A stretch of 64,000 bases of DNA. Source: Elmis aenea. Lineage: Eukaryota > Arthropoda > Insecta > Coleoptera > Elmidae. The stretch covers positions 62,968,966-63,032,965 of the forward strand of contig OX393576.1 of assembly GCA_947652605.1 (NCBI GenBank), read 5' to 3'. The notes under the pieces are model-generated. The model was not told the origin of the DNA. It was given only the letters and a program-made list of their open reading frames with translations, and ran no database searches. Position numbers and translations under genes: made by a program. Below, piece after piece: positions 1 through 12,413 of this stretch; position 1 is the first letter of the stretch, and the number at the start of each line of letters is the position of its first letter.

Positions 1-573
1 TGCTAAAACTACACATGACAAGGATGTGTTAACGTGGGCTTTGATAGTTATATCGTTTTATATGTTGATTTATGGAATAAAATCCTACTCCGTATTATGA
101 GTATGTAGATATGGATGACTTATGAACAAAACCTAAGCATGCATGGTATAGAAATAATAGAATAAGAAAACGGATTTATAAAGCAGGTCTTTAAACAATA
201 ATCAAAAATATGCAAAGCTATATTTTTAAGAAACAATGCATTCAAAAGTTTAATTAAAAAATCATCTATCTTCTTTCTAAGAGGAATCGCTTCTTAATAC
301 GTTTTCAGGTTTTCGTTTTTTAATCAGATTATTTCTTATTGTAAGCAAATTGCTGATAAAGAAAGGAAAGTTTTCAATCTTGTGTAGATTTTCTTTATGA
401 AGTGATTCTTTAAAGAAAAAAGTCAATAATTTTTTAATGTTTAGTCTATAGCTTAACCTCAGTTATAAAAATATTATACACCTGTTTTGACAGTGGCTCA
501 AACGTATTTTGAACTTAGTCTTAAATTAATGCAGACATAAATTATTGTTGAACTTTTTTTTCCATGTTCATTA
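1..573. other. AT-rich non-coding stretch
   Basis: I see no gene, RNA or bounded repeat here. It is AT-rich sequence with many short A and T runs, ending where a foldback element begins. Confidence 0.5.
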
Positions 574-575
574 TA

Positions 576-1556
576 CAGGGTGTTCCGTAATAATGCAAAA
601 AAATCGGGAGGTTTCCTTATCGAAAATTAAGAGGGGTCTTTTATATAAAAATTTTTCAATAGACGTCTCCTTTCGGAGTTACACACCCCCTAAAGGGGAG
701 CGGTAAAATTAGGTGTTTATTTTATTTCTCAAATTCGGATGAATGTAGAATGATATTTGGTAGATGTTTTATACTTATTAAAAGGTTTCCCATAGTAAAT
801 ATTCATCTCCCACCTTTACAGGGGGCTGAAAAATGCGACCCCTGTTGGTTTTTTAATCAGAACTTTTGGTTGGGTAAAAATTTTGCCATTGTTCTTTGAA
901 AGCTTGATTTATTTAGAAACATTTTTATTCTTTAGTTTTTCTCGTAAAATCTACAGTTTTTGCGTACAACATAAAATGAATAAACATGAACCATCAAATA
1001 TTCCAATATAAAACGATTTATTGTGGTGGTTACCATGGTTTATATATGTTTATATTGAGTAAAGGTAGAATATACCCAATATGATCATAAACAAACCATG
1101 GTATCACCAAAATTAATAGTTTTATATTGGAATATTTGATGCTGCATGTTCACTTACATTATTTTTTTACTAAAAAACTGTAGGTTTTACGAAAAAAGTT
1201 AAAGAATAAAAAAAAAATCTAAATAAATCGAGCGTAAAAAACATTAAATTGCAAAAAGTTCTGATTAAAAAACCAACAGGGGTACACTTTTCAGCGCCCT
1301 GTGAAAGTGGGAGATGATTAAAAAGATTACTATGGGAAACCTTGCGATAAGCATAAAACATCTACCAAATATCATTTTCCAACATTTATCCAAATTTGAG
1401 AAATAAAATAAAAACCTATTTTTACCGCTCCCCTTTAGGGGGGGTGTAACTTCAAAAGGAGAAGTCTAAGGAAAAATGTTTATATAAAATACCCCTCTTA
1501 ATTTTCGATAAGGAATCACCTATCGATTTCTTTTGCATTTTTTACGAAACACCCTG
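576..1556. mobile_element. Foldback (near-complete palindrome) MITE, Tc1/mariner-like ends
   Basis: The left end reads CAGGGTGTTCCGTAATAATG after a TA, and the right end reads as an imperfect reverse complement (CGAAACACCCTG) before a TA. The two arms, roughly 576-1060 and 1080-1556, align over almost their whole length with scattered substitutions, so the element is a nearly complete inverted repeat with a tiny centre. TA target duplications plus CAGGGTG ends suit a non-autonomous Tc1/mariner-type element, an inference from the ends only because no transposase is encoded. Reading frames inside it are products of the palindrome. Several unrelated elements with the same architecture occur in this window. 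Confidence 0.85.
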
Positions 1557-2340
1557 TATATTAGTTAAAATTTGTAAATTAATTATGTTAGCCTCTTTTT
1601 TTAAGAGCATTTGGAACTTTTTCTTTCATTTTTTTTTAAATAATTAACTAACTTTACTCGAAGAATGTGTTAAATTTACAGCTATACTTACATTTGACAC
1701 CACTTAAATTTTATCCACAGCTAATTAAAAATAACACAGTCACGCTTCCTTTCAGCTTTAAGTGTAAAACAGTTTTTTTACCCGCGAAAACGACAGCACT
1801 ACTTTCGGTTTAGCAGAAACCTAAATTCCTTCAACAGGTGTTACAATGAAAATACTAACAGTTGAAGGATATGGCCCATTCCCATGCAAACCAGTGGTCA
1901 GCTAATAGCAGGTACTGCGATAGTGCCATACACTAACTACGACATACGTTGTCAAAAGAGCAGTAGGTCGATTGCGAATTACTCAGCCTACTCTTCAGTA
2001 ATGTGATTATTTAACGCTGTTATGTGTTTCATTCACAAACTAGGGGCGTAGGTGTTAGGAACGGGTTCTCATGCAAATGAACGCGAAAGGGAAGTCTTCT
2101 ACCCACGATCAAACTAAGTCACTCGTTAATGTACAACACTTTATTGAATAAAAGCGTAAATTCGAATTCTAGAGGCTAATAAAATTAATATTTTTAACTG
2201 TTAAAAGTTCATTCCCCCTCATTATTATTACACCAACAGCTTTATGGTTATTTACTATCTGCTATGATCGTTATTTTAAGGCAAGAATGTGTGCTTAGTT
2301 CATTGTTGTTCCCATTAATAACGAATAATGAAGAATGGAA
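1557..2340. other. Unassigned non-coding sequence
   Basis: No supported gene is seen. The stretch lies between a foldback element and a mariner relic. The part from about 1760 to 2100 is slightly richer in G and C and less repetitive than its surroundings, but no open frame or convincing exon was found. Confidence 0.4.
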
Positions 2341-2440
2341 AACGAAAGATATTCAAAGATTTTTTAACGGCGATACGAGGCGAGGGCCAACATTTCCCGG
2401 CCCGACTATGAAAAAAACGGCAAAGACTCAAAATTAAATT

Positions 2441-3377
2441 TTATTTTTCAATATAATTCCCCCTGACATCAAAGCACTTACTACATCGTTTTAGCAACAA
2501 TTCGATACCCCTAAAAAAATATGCCTTCGGTTTGTCTGCAAAATGTGCCCAAACTGCAGCCTTCACCTCTTGGTCGACACTGAAATGGCGCCCGAGAAGG
2601 TCCTTTTTCAAAGTTCCAAACAGATAATAGTCACTGGGGGGCATATCTGAATATATGGAGGGTGATCGATTTGTTCAAAACCGCAGTCACGAATTGTGGC
2701 TTAAGCAATTTCAGCAGGGTGCACGGGTGCATTGTCGTGCAGCAAACGCACGCCTCTGGTCAGTTTCCCACGTCTTTTCTCCCGATAATTTTGTCGTAAT
2801 TTGTGCAAGAGTGCTGCGTAATAATCCCCAAAAGATCACTTTTTTTGTCGACCGATAGACCCTGAACTTTCTTGGCGGTGCTTCTCCTTTTCGCCTCCAT
2901 TCCATCGATTCTCTTTTGGACAAAGGACCATGTAGAGAACCATGGTTTCATCCCCTGTAACAATTGTCTTCAACGCGTCCACAGGATTTTCTCCACAGAG
3001 CTCCAAAAAGGATCGAGCACATTCGACACGACGCTGGCGCTGAAGTGCTGAGAGATGTTTGGGGACCCACCTTGCATTAATTTTATTCATGCCTAAACGA
3101 ACGTGGAGGATTCGGCGAATTCTTGTATCTGAAAGCCCGACATTTTTGATAGTTCTTTCACCAACAAGCGTCGATCGCCTCAACAAGGGCAATCTTGTCG
3201 TCCGTCACCACTTCCACAGTTCTTTCTGTTCTTGCATCATCTTTCAAGGATTCTTGCACCATTTAAAACCGTTTTGACCAAACTTTTATCACAGAATAAG
3301 AAGGAGAATTGTCCCCGTACACACCATTCAGTCGAGTTTTGATGCTTTGAGGAGAAAATTTTCGTGACTTCTGACAT
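2441..3377 (-). pseudogene. Mariner-like (DD34D) transposase, decayed
   Basis: This is a minus-strand relic of a mariner-family transposase, the nuclear enzyme that cuts and pastes its own element at TA sites. The likely start is ATG at 3377, and the frame then shifts several times. Conserved pieces appear in order: GRVxHIL-like helix-turn-helix remains near 3100-3190, the IVTGDET motif with the first catalytic Asp near 2950, LLHDNAPVH with the second Asp near 2725, and MPPSDYYLF with the third Asp near 2640, 34-type spacing being expected for mariner. The C-terminus CFDVRGNYIEK ends at a stop at 2441. The Trp normally following GDET is Met here. Total length of about 935 bp approaches the usual 1.0-kb gene. 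Frameshifts exclude function. I could not define terminal inverted repeats. Confidence 0.85.
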
Positions 3378-3474
3378 CGTGATGAACGAATGACAGTTAT
3401 AAGAAAACTTGACATAAAATCAATTTTTGTTTTTTCCAAGGCTAATATGACTTAAACCAATGTGTTAAAAGAAA

Positions 3475-3850
3475 TTGGACCCGTCTGCGATAGCTAGATC
3501 TATGCAGGCCAGGAAAGTTTGGTGCTTACCTCGTATATTGATACGAGGTGAAACAAAAGAAATAGAATCGAAAATGAAACAAAGAAACAACCTTAAAGCA
3601 AAAGTGCCTGAAAAAGAGCCAGAAGGCACAACTAAGATATTTAGGATGGATAATGAATGTGAAAAAGATGCTTAGAAAAGCTTTCGAAATGGGAGCAAGA
3701 CAATAGGAAAAATTAAGAAAAGCCTGGAAGGATATGGTGAAAGAACTACCATGATAATAAGAATTGAGTGAAGCTAGGTTATAGATTGGGAAAGACGGAA
3801 AAAGATTAACAAGTGAATACTTTCGGCCCAATCACAAACAAAAACCTCAT
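3475..3850 (+). pseudogene. A-rich coding-like fragment, possible LINE remnant
   Basis: A plus-strand open stretch of 66 codons (3475-3675) is followed in shifted frames by Lys/Glu-rich sequence containing SLEGYGER and IGKDGKRLTSEYF. Purine-rich lysine-heavy coding strands like this are typical of the LINE that starts further right, and its orientation is the same. I cannot assign a domain, so it may be part of that LINE's 5' region or of a different retroelement. About 400 bp of AT-rich sequence without coding character separates it from the recognisable reverse transcriptase. Confidence 0.3.
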
Positions 3851-3859
3851 ACTTTAGAG

Positions 3860-4260
3860 TAGAAAGGCACAGCATACGTTTTTTTTATGAATAAATTAAC
3901 ATAACCCAAATTGTAACGTATAAAGAAATGATTTCGACATTGGCGCTTGCTCGATAACTGGGTAACTGTGACTTGATGTATGTTCTTGTTATCAAAGACA
4001 CTTTGTTTACAAATCATCATGGTTCACTAAATCACATGGCGCTTTGTTACAGACGATAGTTAAAATAAAGTTACATTGTGTACACATAATTGATATTTTT
4101 AGAGTACATGATAACGTCTTCCGTTTGCAAATAGGCTTGTAGATAAGAAGGTACGCAAATTATTATATAAATATATGACTTAAGTATAGCTTTGTTTTTA
4201 CTAATTTCTTAAAGAAACTTGAATCTTAAAAAATGATCAGTATATAGATAATATATAAAA
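3860..4260. other. AT-rich spacer
   Basis: No gene is seen. It separates the coding-like fragment from the reverse-transcriptase part of the LINE and may be decayed element sequence or unrelated host DNA. Confidence 0.35.
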
Positions 4261-4268
4261 TAATAAAA

Positions 4269-5945
4269 ATGGAAAAAAATGGGAACATAATTACGGATGA
4301 GGAAAAAATAATGGAAAGATGGAGACAATACTTTAAAGAGCTAGCAGAGACAGATGAAATAAACGAAAGATACAATGTAACAAAGGTAAAAAGCGACGGA
4401 GGATATGAGGAGATATCGAAGATTACAATGGAAGAATTAGGAAAATCAATAGCAAAATTAAAGATCGGATAAGCCGCAGGTAAAGATGGTATTAAACCGG
4501 AAATGATTAAATACTAGGAAGAATTAGGGAAAGAAGCACTAAGGGGTCTATTGAACGAAATAAAAATCAAGTAAAGTACCAAGGGATTGGAACATTGGAA
4601 TAATCTTACCATTATATAACAAAGGGTACAAAAGGGATTGTTCTTACTATAGAGGAATAACATTAATGAGTGTACCAGGAAAAATACTGGCAAGAGTAAT
4701 GGAAGGCAGACTAAAAGAAAAAATAGAAAGCACACTAGAAGAATCCCAATACGGTTTCAGAAGAGGAATGAGTACACAAGACCCAGTCTTTATATTAAGA
4801 AAAACAATCGAAAAGAGAACAAAAAACAGGGAAATTAAGTTTTATAGACTTGGAAAAAGCATTCGATACAATCAAAAGAAAAGTATGGAGGGGCCTAAGA
4901 AGAAAGGGAATAGAAATAGAAACAATTGACATAATAAAAGCGATGTACGAAAAAACGGTAAATATTGTAAGAACTCAAAATGAAGAATCCGAAGAGTTTG
5001 AAACAAAAGAGGGCTTAAAACAAGGATGCGAGCTCGTCCATTATTATTCTCAGTAGTTATAGATGGCGTAATCAAAGAAGTAAAACAAAACATGAGACCG
5101 TTTCACCTAGGCAACTGGGAAATTGAAGAAATAAACATAACTGAGTTAAATTTCGCAGACGACATGGTCTTAGTCGCGGAAACAGAAAGAAATCTGCAAC
5201 ATAATCTAGAAACTCTAAACGAGGAATTGGAAAAATTGATATAAAAAAAATATCGAAAAAACTAAAACTATGATCGTTACAACAGAGAACAAAGGGCATA
5301 ACGTCACTTTAAATGGGCTTAGGTTGGAACAGGTAGAAAGCTCTAAATATTTTGGAGTGATCATAGTGAAAAATTAAGGAATGGACAAGGAAATAAGCGA
5401 AAGGGCAGGAAATGTGGGAAGAATTATTAACAGTTTAAGAACAATATTTTTTGGAAATAGAGAACTCCCAAAACGAACAAAAGTGGAAGTGTTCAAAAAG
5501 GTACTTTTATACGGAAGTGAAACGTGGCCACTCACAATTAAAAATATAAATGAGATTTCTAAGAAAAATTCAAGGAAAAACAAAAAATATAGAATCAGAA
5601 ATGAAACATATAGAAAACAATTAAAGATAAAATCAGTTGAAACAAAAATACAGGAAAGACAGCTGGGATGGTTGGGTCACATTTATAGGATGAAAAAGGA
5701 AAGGTTAACCGGAAAATCCTGTGAAGCAAGGCTACAGAGAAAAAACAAAAGAGGTAGACCGGAAAAAACCTTTCAAGACGAAGTTAAAAAAGCAGCAACG
5801 GATAGAAACATCAAATGCTGGAAAGACATAAAAAAAAGCCAGCACAAGACGTGAAAACATGGAAAAAAGTCAGCACAACACAACTCGACAGTCCTACACC
5901 TAACAGTAGAAGGACTCATGACTAAATAAAATAAATAAATAAAGA
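4269..5945 (+). pseudogene. Non-LTR retrotransposon reverse transcriptase, copy 1 (RTE-like)
   Basis: This is a decayed LINE open reading frame whose product would copy element RNA into DNA at a nicked target. In order I see a pre-RT linker (KIMERWRQYFKEL), the palm entry with KAAGKDGIKPEMIK, YRGITLMSVPGKILARVMEGRL, QYGFRRGMSTQD, motif A FIDLEKAFDTIKR (near 4835), and motif C LNFADDMVLVAE (near 5140) with both catalytic Asp intact. The C-terminal region follows, with YGSETWPLT, RQLGWLGHIYRM and NKRGRPEKTF. Several frameshifts and stops break it, and no endonuclease domain is visible, so it is 5' truncated. The 3' end is a simple TAAATAAA-type tail at 5925-5945. The clade call (RTE-like) rests on general resemblance. 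A second copy lies at 12414-13505. Confidence 0.85.
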
Positions 5946-5949
5946 TAAC

Positions 5950-7105
5950 ACAAAATGTAAAAATAAAATCATGTAACTATATTTATCAGCAAAATCATTT
6001 TGTGGAACGTATGCGTGCTTGGAATTGAACGGTAGGTTATTAGAGTTGTTTTGTTTTGAGAACAAAAAACGATTGAAAGTATGATAGTCCACTAAACAAA
6101 TAACTGGTGAGGTGTTAAAATTACACACAATATAACAATCTTTCACAAAAAATCTTGATTTAACAAGCAGTCGCGCGAATTCAATTACTATCATCGAGAA
6201 ATAATTGGTTATGAATTTTATGTACCTATTTGTCATTTATTATTTGTAAGCTTAATCTGAGCAATACATTACTTTCTCCATATGTAGCAGGATAAATTAG
6301 TATAAGGTAAAATTGTTGGTGAAAGTAAGCAAAAACCACAATGAACTTGGTTCGTGATTCAAACGCTTAATTAAAATTATAAAAAGACCATTCTTGTAAC
6401 GACCATATGCAATTATTTTGCCGGAAGAGATACTGCGAAGAGGTTATCGTTGAAGACAACGATAAAAATAATTAAAAGAAATACTTGCACAATTAGGTTT
6501 AAAACTAATTTGCCTTCTGGTGTATACGTTAGTGAAAATGCCCGAAATTCGATTAATCCTAGGTTTTACCGGTTAATCCTAACATTTACCATAGTGAGGT
6601 GGTAAAGTCTGAAAAAAAAGTGTTTCCATTTCGGGTTTGTTTTCAACAAAAAAAAGTAACGTATACTTAAGTTTATTTTTGGAGAAACTTTATTTAATCA
6701 CAAATAAATGGTCATAGCCTAAATTAACAAATTTTTGTTTGGATTTACGATGAAAAATAGCCACAATGTTATGAGTACTAAAAAGAAAAATGTTTGCCTA
6801 ATAATAATAGTAATAATTAATTAAATCTATTTAACAATGACTTCTTCAAGAAATAAGATGTAGTTTTTTTAATACTAAAACTTATTTTCATAAATTTCAG
6901 TACTTTCAGTACTTCAGAATCATAAGTTTTAGAATTTTCCTTGCTCTCATTAATTAGTACTTCGATTACTTCGTTTATATTTTAAGTGATTTCAGAATAT
7001 TTAATACTTTCAGTAATTTCACTTCTTTAAAGTTTTGTATTCTATCAGCTCTGAACTTAAAAGCATTAAATTATTTTCAGTGTAGGGAAGTATATTGTCA
7101 GAACA
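5950..7105. other. AT-rich non-coding sequence
   Basis: No gene is supported. Short imperfect iterations of TTTCAGTACTTTCAGTACTT occur near 6895-7030, which look like local slippage repeats. The longest open frame, on the minus strand at 5922-6236, has no recognisable motif. Confidence 0.4.
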
Positions 7106-7113
7106 ATGTAGAA

Positions 7114-7377
7114 CAGTGGTTCTTAACCTTTTAGTAGTCACGGCCCCCTAAACATCCTAAAATATTTTCGCGGCTCCCTAGTTGGTAGTAACAAAAATAT
7201 TACGATTTATTTAAGGAGATATCTTTCCGATGCTACGAATAAAATAAGGAGCAATAGTATTTTTTTAAACGTTTCAATATTTTAAAAAGCAAAAACGTTT
7301 TATAGATTTTTCCCGGCCCCTCCTAGAATCTTTCACGGCCCCCTAGGGGGCCACGGCCCCCCAGTTAAGAAACGTTG
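7114..7377. mobile_element. hAT-type MITE, 264 bp
   Basis: Ends are CAGTGGTTCTTAACC and, read inward from the right, CAACGTTTCTTAACT. The flanks ATGTAGAA (7106-7113) and ATCTAGAA (7378-7385) match at 7 of 8 bases, the duplication length of the hAT superfamily. Subterminal C-rich and G-rich blocks (CGGCCCCCT) contrast with the AT-rich host. No coding capacity is present. Confidence 0.8.
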
Positions 7378-7385
7378 ATCTAGAA

Positions 7386-9640
7386 GACATCGATGGATGG
7401 ACTCTAGTTGTTAAGTATTTAGTTTTAAGATTTATTAGAAAAAAATTAATGGTTGGCCTATTCGACCAGTATTATAGGTTGTAACTTGTAACAGCGCCTA
7501 TAGTTTTGTTATATGTCGCCCTAAGCGCTTGTGCAATGTTCATTTACATCCACCTCCCTACCTACATTGCTAGTTTTCATCTGTCATAGAGGTTGTTTTT
7601 GCTAGCCAGAGTCACTATTTTCCTCCTAAAAGTTAATGCGTTGTGTCACCGGTCGACTTTTAGGCGATCTCTAAAAGAGGAACAAAAATGTACCTAGATT
7701 AGTATGTTCTAAATTTTGTTGGCTATTGGTGGATGCAATACAATTTGACGTTGGAATCGTGGTTAATTGTGGATTCCCTCCAATTTGTTTTGTGTACACT
7801 TGGGGTCGAAAGTAACAGTGTTACAACCAACCCCAATCAATGTTTTCACTTGCAAATGTTCACTCTTCTTCGTAGATAAGAGCATACAAAACTTGTCGGA
7901 TTAATTTTCTAATTGGTTATATCTTTTTGTTTCACATTTTTGAATGTTGATAATTTTCACTAATCATTTTTTTTTTCATTTTGCTAATGTGTATTTTGGA
8001 ATCAAATATTCATTTTGTTGATGAATACTTATATGTTTACCTACTACTTATGAGCTGTGTAAATTATTTTGCATTTACAACTTACCCCGATCATTGTTAC
8101 TTTTAGACCCAACGTTGAGGTTGGAACTGTTGGAAGTAACAGCTGTCTTATTACAGAAAAACAAAATTCTCACATATGCGTTACGAAACATATGAAATGA
8201 ATATCTTGGATGGAAGACAAATGTCCAATCTATCATTAAATCAATTTGGATGTAAGAAAATTGTTAGACTCTATGAGAAATTACATAAAAACAAAAAAAT
8301 TTTACTTTCATTCCCGGTCTCCCCTACTAAAGTAAAATTGCTAAAACTTTTTTAATTAGTTTACCAGCCATATGCATGTTTAATTTCATTCATAAAAACC
8401 GTAAAATAGCATTTATTATTCATAGCTTATTATGCAGATAAAGTTATTTCCTAGCTTTGTGGTTTGTAATTATCATTATCGAGCAAGTGTGATGAATTAT
8501 AAAGTGCAAAACTTTCGCAGTTCTAGAAAATTTCAGTCGTTTACGCGAATATGTAGGAGTTAATTATGTAATTGCAAGCAAGGCACACCTTTATTTTAAT
8601 GCTACTTTTAAACACCTGTAGATATAACAACTTCCATTTATAGCAAATTAAAAAAAGCAATATAATTTCTCTATTAAGTTATTCGTAGAGTTATGTCGAA
8701 AACAAATTTACAGTCTTGTGATAATATCGCTAAATATCGGTTGGTTATATGGGTAACACGTAAATAAATGACAATAATGTATGCATGAAGCGATTTTTGT
8801 TGCTAATGCATCGTAAAATACGTGTGTTTAATGGAGGTGGCCATCAACTAGGTTTCTAATTAATGAAGTTTTAAGCTCCAAGAACAAATAAAAACGAGTT
8901 TATCATACACATTTGATTAAATGAAAGTCAACTTGTAGAAAAAAATATATTCCTTTTAATATGGCAAGTTCTGGTAGCAATACTTGTTGCTGTATCTGAT
9001 TGTCTCTCCTGCAGTTTTATATTAATGTTTATAGACATTTACGATCTTATCTTAGCAAGTTGTGGGTGGTTGATGAAACTTTGATACTGCCTCTGCAGAC
9101 AGTTTTCTTTGCTACCACAGTTTATAATATTGCTTTAACCTATTGAAGAAATGTTTATTAGCAACGGCATCGTCTACGAATGCCAAACTAAGGAAAGCAA
9201 AATTTAGGAATACCTCTATCTCTTAACATTATTTTTTTGTTACAAATTAGATTTTTACGTAATTATTTTCATCTACAAACAAGAAAACTTTGTCAAAAAC
9301 CACCAAGAGTTTTGTGGTTTTCCTGTTTAATTTTAAATGTGGAAGAGTGTAATGTTTTATTAGTAACTAATAGTAATTAACAGAATTGAACATTGATAAA
9401 TGTAGGTATTATTTAAAGGATTTAATACAAAACTGCAAATTCGATTAATCGTTTTCCAACAAGCAGGCAAATTTATAGGTATGCATAACTAAATGTTGCA
9501 GGCAAACTTTTACTTTTCCGGGTGTAACCGACAATTATGTATTTAGCAAGTATATAATGAAAAATAATTATTTTGATTAAAACAGCATTACAGAGGTATG
9601 ACGACAATATTTTATTAACTGAATTTGTATTCATTAAACC
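7386..9640. other. Long non-coding stretch, no gene seen
   Basis: I find no open frame with recognisable protein similarity, no bounded repeat and no RNA gene. Composition is AT-rich with interspersed unique-looking segments, as expected of an insect intron or intergenic DNA. Confidence 0.45.
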
Positions 9641-9642
9641 AT

Positions 9643-10780
9643 ATACAGGGATGGGCAAAAGTATGAAAACATACAAATATCTGAAACATTATTAAGATTT
9701 AATGATATTATACTATGATGAAATTTTGTATCTAAGCGTTGTCGTATTTTTCGGATTCGATGAAAATACTGTGGGTGCAATACGACTTCCGGTTCAACCG
9801 GAAACGGACAAACTGAAAATTTTTTGGATTCCTCTTAAACAAAAAAAAAATAATATAAGGTTGTATAGGTGTGTCAAGTCAACCGTTTTCATAAAATTTA
9901 CATTTTTATGAAAATTTTGAGCGATACAGCACTTTAATTTTTTTTTAACATTTAAGTTCTTTAAAAAGGCAGTAGAATTTCGTTTGAAAATTAGATTGTT
10001 AAAAGATTAATCAACACTTTGCGCTAGCTATATTTAAAAAATATTATACACGGTGTTTTTTACGGTTGGTCAAACTCGTTAAACTTTAAACATTGTTAAC
10101 TCAGTTTTCTTTAATACAACATCCTATATATTTTTACACAGTTTTGTAGGAAATTCGATTGTCTTTTAAAAACATTAACCATGTTTTATACCCAAAACTG
10201 ATATTTTTCGAGATATCGCGATTTTATTGTAAATTATTAGGGCAACGTAATATTATCGAGTGGGCTATGAAGGAAGGTAGCGGTAATTTTTGAACAATTG
10301 AAAGATAAAAGCAAGAAAGTTATAATCTCAGATTTTCCTTACGAATTTTTGACAAAATGTTATTTTTCAACGTTACTCCTTTTGACAGCTGCACATATTC
10401 CAGGATTTTTCCTGCAATCTTATACTATTAGAAAATCAATCTGTGAAAATGTGTGAAATATTCCACCACATCAGCTTTCCTTGTTTATAAGATCAAATCG
10501 CTTTGTTTAAAATTTTGTTTTGGGGTTTGAAAATAAATAAAAGTCGCAGGATGCTAAATGAGGATTATCAAGAGGTTGCTTTAGCTAAATAAAACCAGAA
10601 TCCTGGATAATTTGCGAGTCTGATGTAGTCTGCAATTGCCTTGAAGCAGCACACTGTGCACCATTACTGTGGACGAGAGCTCTTATTGGCTATAGTTTTG
10701 GGGATAGACCCCGGTGAAATATCTAGGTTTGGTCACCAATCCCAACACTGATAGAAAGCCATATCGTCTAAGGCTCTAAG
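9643..10780. repeat. Possible decayed CAGGGTG-type element fragments
   Basis: Sequences resembling ends of the window's foldback elements occur at 9643 (ATACAGGGATGGGCAAAAG) and 10043 (ATACACGGTGTTTTTTACGG), and a CCGGTTCAACCGG palindrome lies at 9790. I could not pair them into one bounded element. The open frame at 9702-9911 spans this repeat-like sequence and is unlikely to be a gene. Confidence 0.3.
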
Positions 10781-10781
10781 G

Positions 10782-11058
10782 CAGTGGTTTCCAACCTTTT
10801 TGTACCTCCGCCCCCCCTTTTTCATAATTTATTTTTTGCGCCCCCCTCACTTTTCGTAACAATCTAATTTCATAAATACTGTGCTGATAAATAAGAATTA
10901 TTTAATGGACTACAAAACAATACACCATATTCTGTATAAAGAAAGTTCTTTTTGTTTGTTTGTATTCAAAAATGATATTTTGGTAACAGCTGCGCGCCCC
11001 CCTTGCAATAGTCTCGCGCCCCCCTAGAGGGGCGCGCCCCACAGGTTGGAAACCACTG
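10782..11058. mobile_element. hAT-type MITE, 277 bp, perfect 8-bp duplication
   Basis: Terminal inverted repeats are CAGTGGTTTCCAACCT and its complement. The target duplication CTCTAAGG is perfect (10774-10781 and 11059-11066). C-rich subterminal blocks follow each end. It belongs to the same family as the element at 13226-13480, in the opposite orientation. Confidence 0.92.
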
Positions 11059-11066
11059 CTCTAAGG

Positions 11067-12410
11067 CATTCAATTTTTTTTTTGTAGAGTGTTTGGAGTC
11101 TCATCCAATGAGTGGACTCTTTTTTTCTCCTAGAATTTGGGTAATTCTAGATTTATTACCTTTCTCATAAAAACTATTTAGAATAGCATTTTAGTTGAAA
11201 ATATGTTGCCGAGTCTTTCTTCCTCTAATCAGTTTAAAGTGATTTAAAAAACATGACGTGGAGCTGTAAAAATTCTGTTGTGGTACACCTATTAATTTTT
11301 TCATAGCTAGCTCCCTGAATCCTGCGCAGATTGTTGTACAGCTTTGAATTTCAGGGGTAGAGCTTCGTAGCTCGTCAATTATTTGAATTGAAGTTCACAT
11401 TTAAATTGCGTTATGTATGCATCGATATCCTGTGCAAAAAACAAGTTTCTCACGTTATTCAATTTCAAAGCGCACGCTAAATAGATGTGTTCACTGTTTT
11501 TTAAAGATCAGAAATCAGAACTGAAAATCCTGAATAAAATATGATACACGAAGTAACAATTTTAAACAATTTCCTCACAGGCAATAACAGTTATTTAAAT
11601 AACAATAACCATTACCATTCCCTTATCACGTAGCCTAAATCTTACTGAAGAAAAACCTGGACTCCTTTCTTGTTTTCGAGGGCAGAAGATCCTCCTCGCA
11701 TTTACATATAATTTTCATTGTAATTAAAATAAGTCATAAATTATTTCGCTTAACAGTTTCTTGGGCACAATCCCGCTGCATCGAGTTTAAACGTTTAAAA
11801 TTAAAGCGAGAGAACAATAAAGTAATAAACGGTACAATAAAATTAGTACAAAAAATGTTGGTGTGAATGCGCTTTCACAATCATCATCTAAACATTCAGA
11901 ATATCACGGCCGAGTTTGATACAATCATGCAAAGCCACGATTAATTTTCTAACTTTTGCTTTTACATTCAGAATCGATAGTGGGCGTCGTTTTATTGGTC
12001 ATGATTCTTTATTTATTGTACAGGTGCACAAGTGATTTTCACAACTAACATATTTTGTCGTGGGATTGTTGATTAATATCGTCTCGAATGTGTATCACAT
12101 GAACATGTCACGTCAAAATACAGGAAGTCACTTTAAAGCAAGGACAAACATATTTAAGCACGAGAAATATGCACGCGATATTAATATGTAGTAGCAATTG
12201 AGGCTGATAATACGCAACATAAAATTTTTTTGTTTTGTTTTTGCTAGAACTACAATATTACTTATGAATATAAAAATGACTAATAGACTTTAATGGAGAG
12301 ACAAAAGAAACCCCTAAAATGTTTATTAGATATAAAAACGCATTGCTTGCCGCAGATTGAATTTTAAGAAAGAGGAATGTTCGGTTAAAAATTATTTTCT
12401 CATATAATTA
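11067..12410. other. Non-coding stretch, no gene seen
   Basis: No supported coding region, RNA gene or bounded repeat was found. It separates a hAT element from the second LINE copy. Confidence 0.4.
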
Positions 12411-12413
12411 TTC

